From Candidatus Peregrinibacteria bacterium (GTDB taxonomy: Bacteria; Patescibacteriota; Gracilibacteria; UBA1369; PNNO01), in assembly GCA_030595015.1 (NCBI GenBank), contig JAUVDZ010000052.1, forward strand, positions 1 through 7,900: a stretch of DNA of 7,900 nt, given 5' to 3'. The notes below the pieces were generated by a model. The model was not told the DNA's origin and searched no databases. It was given only the letters and a program-made list of their open reading frames with translations. Position 1 is the first letter of the stretch. Each line of letters begins with the position of its first letter. A program made the position numbers and the translations under genes. Positions 7,056 to 7,900 of this stretch are shown piece after piece.

Positions 7056-7084
7056 TTTTACATTCCCATCCTTCTAGTGTAAAA
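7056..7084. repeat. Inverted repeat overlapping the trxA promoter
   Basis: TTTTACA (7056-7062) and TGTAAAA (7078-7084) are perfect 7-bp inverted arms separated by 15 bp. They cover most of the -35 and -10 boxes. No T-run follows, so it is not an intrinsic terminator for the upstream gene. It could be an operator for a dimeric repressor, or follow by chance from AT-rich promoter boxes. Confidence 0.35.
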
Positions 7085-7085
7085 T
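7057..7085 (+). promoter_or_regulatory. Promoter of the thioredoxin-SPFH unit
   Basis: TTTACA (7057-7062, 5 of 6) is followed after 17 bp by TAAAAT (7080-7085, 5 of 6). It would initiate near 7092, about 25 nt before the trxA ATG. It begins only a few bases after the preceding stop codon. Confidence 0.55.
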
Positions 7086-7116
7086 TACCTACTGATTTAG
7101 TATTAACCCTAAAAGT

Positions 7117-7431
7117 ATGGCAGAAGTAACTTTTACTGACGACAACTTTAAAGACGAAACAGGAGGCGGAGTTGTTTTAGTGGACTTTTTCGCTACATGG
7201 TGTGGTCCTTGCAAAATGATGGCTCCTGTAATTGACGAACTATCTGGAGAATACGAAGGAAAAGCTAAGATAGGAAAACTTGATGTTGATGAAAACAACA
7301 AGACTGCTTCAGAATTTGGTGTTCAGAGCATTCCAACTTCAATCCTTTTTAAAGACGGTGCAGAGGTTGAAAGAATGATTGGATTTCAATCTAAAGAAGC
7401 ATTGAAAGAAGCTTTAGATAAACATATGTAA
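7117..7431 (+). CDS. trxA: Thioredoxin
   Basis: This is a 104-residue cytosolic thioredoxin, normal family length, that reduces protein disulfides and is itself recharged by thioredoxin reductase. The active site is WCGPC at residues 28-32 (Cys29 nucleophile, Cys32 resolving), within FFATWCGPCK. The buried Asp23 corresponds to E. coli Asp26, and Lys54 in KLDVDEN to Lys57. The cis-Pro loop SIPT has Pro73. No signal peptide is present. The ATG at 7117 begins MAEVTFTDDNF, typical for the first beta strand, and no Shine-Dalgarno is visible. The SPFH gene begins 10 bp after its stop, so the two are probably cotranscribed from the promoter at 7057-7085. All functional residues are intact. Confidence 0.97.
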   Translation: MAEVTFTDDNFKDETGGGVVLVDFFATWCGPCKMMAPVIDELSGEYEGKAKIGKLDVDENNKTASEFGVQSIPTSILFKDGAEVERMIGFQSKEALKEALDKHM

Positions 7432-7441
7432 TCAAAATATT

Positions 7442-7900
7442 ATGACTAATGTTACTGAGTTAAAAGAGCGTTTTTTGACTGGCCCTCAAAAATACGGACT
7501 CATTATTCCGATTATAATAGCGATTATTGTCGTTTTTATAATTATGGATGGGCTTGTTAGTGTTCCGGCTGGTCATGTTGCAGTGATTTTTGATCAGGGT
7601 CATGGAGTTGTAGAAAACGAAATGGACGAAGGACTTCATTTGAAGATCCCTTTTTGGCAGCAGGCAACTATTATGGATGCCCGAACTCAAGAATACACAA
7701 TGAGTATTGCCCCAGGAGAAGGGCAAAAACACAACGATGACAGTATTGAGTCGCGATCGAAAGACGGGCAGGTTATTTGGGTTGATGCCACTATTCTTTA
7801 TCATATTGATAAAACTGAGGCTGATAATATTAAAAGAAACCTTGGTACAAAAGAAGATTATAATGCAAAAATTGTCAGACCACGCGCACGTGAAATTTTA
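7442..7900 (+). CDS. SPFH/prohibitin-family membrane protein (3' partial)
   Basis: An ATG at 7442 opens a frame that stays open to the window edge, giving 153 residues. A 17-residue cytoplasmic start is followed by one membrane helix at about 18-38 (IIPIIIAIIVVFIIM). An SPFH (band 7) domain follows: VPAGHVAVIFDQGHGVVE (41-58), EMDEGLHLKIPFW (60-72), then SKDGQVIWVDATILYHID (106-123), LGTKEDYNAKIVRPRARE (134-151). The pattern is closest to the prohibitin/HflK-HflC-like group, which form ring-shaped oligomers at the membrane and often regulate membrane proteases or define microdomains. An insertion rich in Asp/Glu/Gly (about 90-102) precedes the SKDGQ motif. The missing C-terminus would carry the coiled-coil assembly region. 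The 10-bp gap to trxA and lack of an intervening promoter indicate an operon. The exact subfamily is uncertain. Confidence 0.92.
   Translation, partial: MTNVTELKERFLTGPQKYGLIIPIIIAIIVVFIIMDGLVSVPAGHVAVIFDQGHGVVENEMDEGLHLKIPFWQQATIMDARTQEYTMSIAPGEGQKHNDDSIESRSKDGQVIWVDATILYHIDKTEADNIKRNLGTKEDYNAKIVRPRAREIL

Noticed and set aside
7089..7301. 70-codon open frame on the - strand
   Set aside because: It is antisense to the clear thioredoxin gene and its promoter.
7460..7804. 114-codon open frame on the - strand
   Set aside because: It is antisense to the SPFH gene, whose protein motifs are unmistakable.
1..7900. CRISPR array, tRNA, rRNA, transposase, toxin-antitoxin or other defence system
   Set aside because: I saw no regularly spaced repeats, cloverleaf, transposase motifs or nuclease signatures; every large frame is explained by the genes listed.

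Overview
This is an AT-rich bacterial window using the standard code: TGA ends the corA gene and TGG encodes Trp. It is fully packed with protein-coding genes. I saw no RNA gene, mobile element, CRISPR array or phage gene. Recognisable Shine-Dalgarno sites are nearly absent. Leaders are short (roughly 18-25 nt), and four of the five proposed promoters are sigma70-type with a 17-bp spacer. Together with a peptidoglycan amidase carrying NBR1-like Ig-type modules and several family-less proteins, this would fit a poorly characterised lineage such as Candidate Phyla Radiation / Patescibacteria. That placement is a guess; the sequence has no taxonomic marker that settles it.

Layout. (1) 1-1386 (+): 3' part of a large coiled-coil protein, open at the left edge. 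(2) 1383-2324 (-): multi-pass membrane protein of unknown function, convergent with (1); the two stop codons overlap in a TTAA. (3) 2325-2458: divergent intergenic region with an extended -10 promoter on the left strand and a TTGACA-17-TAATCT promoter for corA. (4) 2459-3391 (+): CorA-family divalent metal transporter. (5) 3308-3697 (-): small basic hypothetical protein. It starts 4 bp after the amidase gene, and its last 84 bp run antisense into the end of corA. (6) 3702-5675 (-): secreted or membrane-anchored PGRP/amidase_2-type N-acetylmuramoyl-L-alanine amidase with an N-terminal beta domain and two C-terminal Ig-like modules. (7) 5676-5812: second divergent intergenic region with two good promoters. 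(8) 5813-7051 (+): hypothetical cytosolic protein that appears to contain a duplicated PH-like domain. (9) 7117-7431 (+): thioredoxin. (10) 7442-7900 (+): 5' part of an SPFH/prohibitin-type membrane protein, running off the right edge.

The probable transcription units are amidase plus small gene, and trxA plus SPFH gene; the others look monocistronic. The envelope is the common theme (metal uptake, peptidoglycan cleavage, SPFH scaffold, unknown membrane protein), but no single pathway is evident. I found no convincing novel defence or mobile system. The most promising undescribed items are the duplicated-domain protein, the amidase architecture and the antisense-overlapping small gene.
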